DNA of 5,981 nucleotides from Planctomycetota bacterium (GTDB lineage Bacteria; Planctomycetota; UBA11346), in assembly GCA_013821615.1 (NCBI GenBank), contig JACDGQ010000218.1, positions 1 through 5,981 on the forward strand, given 5' to 3'. The notes beneath the pieces are model-generated. The model worked only from the letters and a program-made list of their open reading frames with translations. It made no database searches and was not told the origin of the DNA. Positions 5,715-5,981 of this stretch are shown in pieces. The number at the start of each line of letters is the position of its first letter. Position 1 is the stretch's first letter. The position numbers and the translations under genes were made by a program.

Positions 5715-5981
5715 GCTCGGGCTCACCAGCGCCGTCGGGTTGCTGCTCAGTCCCCGCGCGCTGCTGTCGCTCTTCCGTCGCAAGCCATGTACCCCATTGC
5801 TGTTGATGGCCGTGGGGCTCGGCGCATGGGCAGGCCTGGAATGGCTGATGAGCGCTCCCGGCGCGACCGCCCGGGCCGCGCGCGCGCAGGTTGGCCTCGC
5901 TGCGGTTGGCGCCTGGCGCACGGATTGGGCGCAGGTCGCCCTAGCGCTGATCGCCCAGGAGGCCGAGGCGCAGGCCGGCCT
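5713..5981 (+). CDS. Membrane protein gene running off the right edge (partial)
   Basis: From ATG 5713 the frame is open to the window end (89 codons), with nearly 90 percent G or C in third positions, the clearest coding signal right of the tRNA remnant. The product has a hydrophobic N-terminus (LGLTSAVGLLLSPRALLSLF), a basic RRK, a probable membrane helix (PLLLMAVGLGAWAGLEWLM, residues 28-46) and an Ala/Arg/Gln-rich soluble segment. ATG 5713 has no Shine-Dalgarno sequence. A better start is ATG 5613, with GAGGAAG at 5601-5607 and a 5-base spacer. Reading from 5613 into this frame requires loss of one G from GGGGG (5660-5664), after which the protein reads MGWGQSWPKRVRRCPTLIM into the frame described. 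The family is not recognised. Confidence 0.6.
   Translation, partial: MLGLTSAVGLLLSPRALLSLFRRKPCTPLLLMAVGLGAWAGLEWLMSAPGATARAARAQVGLAAVGAWRTDWAQVALALIAQEAEAQAG

Overview
The window is GC-rich bacterial DNA dominated by one very large gene (391-4452). It encodes a membrane-anchored Hanks-type Ser/Thr protein kinase whose C-terminal part carries a concanavalin-like domain, about 20 leucine-rich repeats and a C-type-lectin-like domain. Giant kinase-sensor chimeras of this kind, together with the style of the LRRs and of the lectin-like end, are most typical of the Planctomycetota/Verrucomicrobiota/Lentisphaerota group. That assignment is an inference from architecture, not a database match.

Layout. 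Positions 1-117 hold the last codons of a gene that enters from the left and may be a transposase. A short AT-rich stretch with an inverted repeat and a leader without a recognisable gene follow (118-390). Next come the kinase gene (391-4452) and, convergent to it, a 5'-truncated minus-strand coding remnant with a CxxC pair (4535-4762). A strong minus-strand intrinsic terminator (4765-4795) and the 3' half of a tRNA-Gly(GCC) gene, also on the minus strand (4803-4847), come next. The tRNA homology stops abruptly at the anticodon loop. Beyond it the DNA turns AT-rich with a short direct repeat (4848-4915) and then becomes a patchwork of short, overlapping and mostly broken coding segments on both strands (4917-5981). 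The last is a membrane-protein gene that leaves the window on the right.

Interpretation. The half tRNA followed by its own terminator is what remains on the far side of a tyrosine-recombinase element that integrated into a tRNA-Gly gene. The chromosome would be on the left (kinase side), and the element, or its decayed remnant, would start at about 4848 and extend to the right. The short genes to the right look real by codon use, Shine-Dalgarno sites and start/stop overlaps. Three of them need removal of a single G in a G-rich run to read through, so either that DNA is decaying or the sequence has homopolymer errors there.

The kinase gene stands alone: no partner substrate or phosphatase gene is visible. 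The most distinctive point is the receptor half of the kinase, with a ladder of cysteines at one fixed position in 13 of 20 LRRs.
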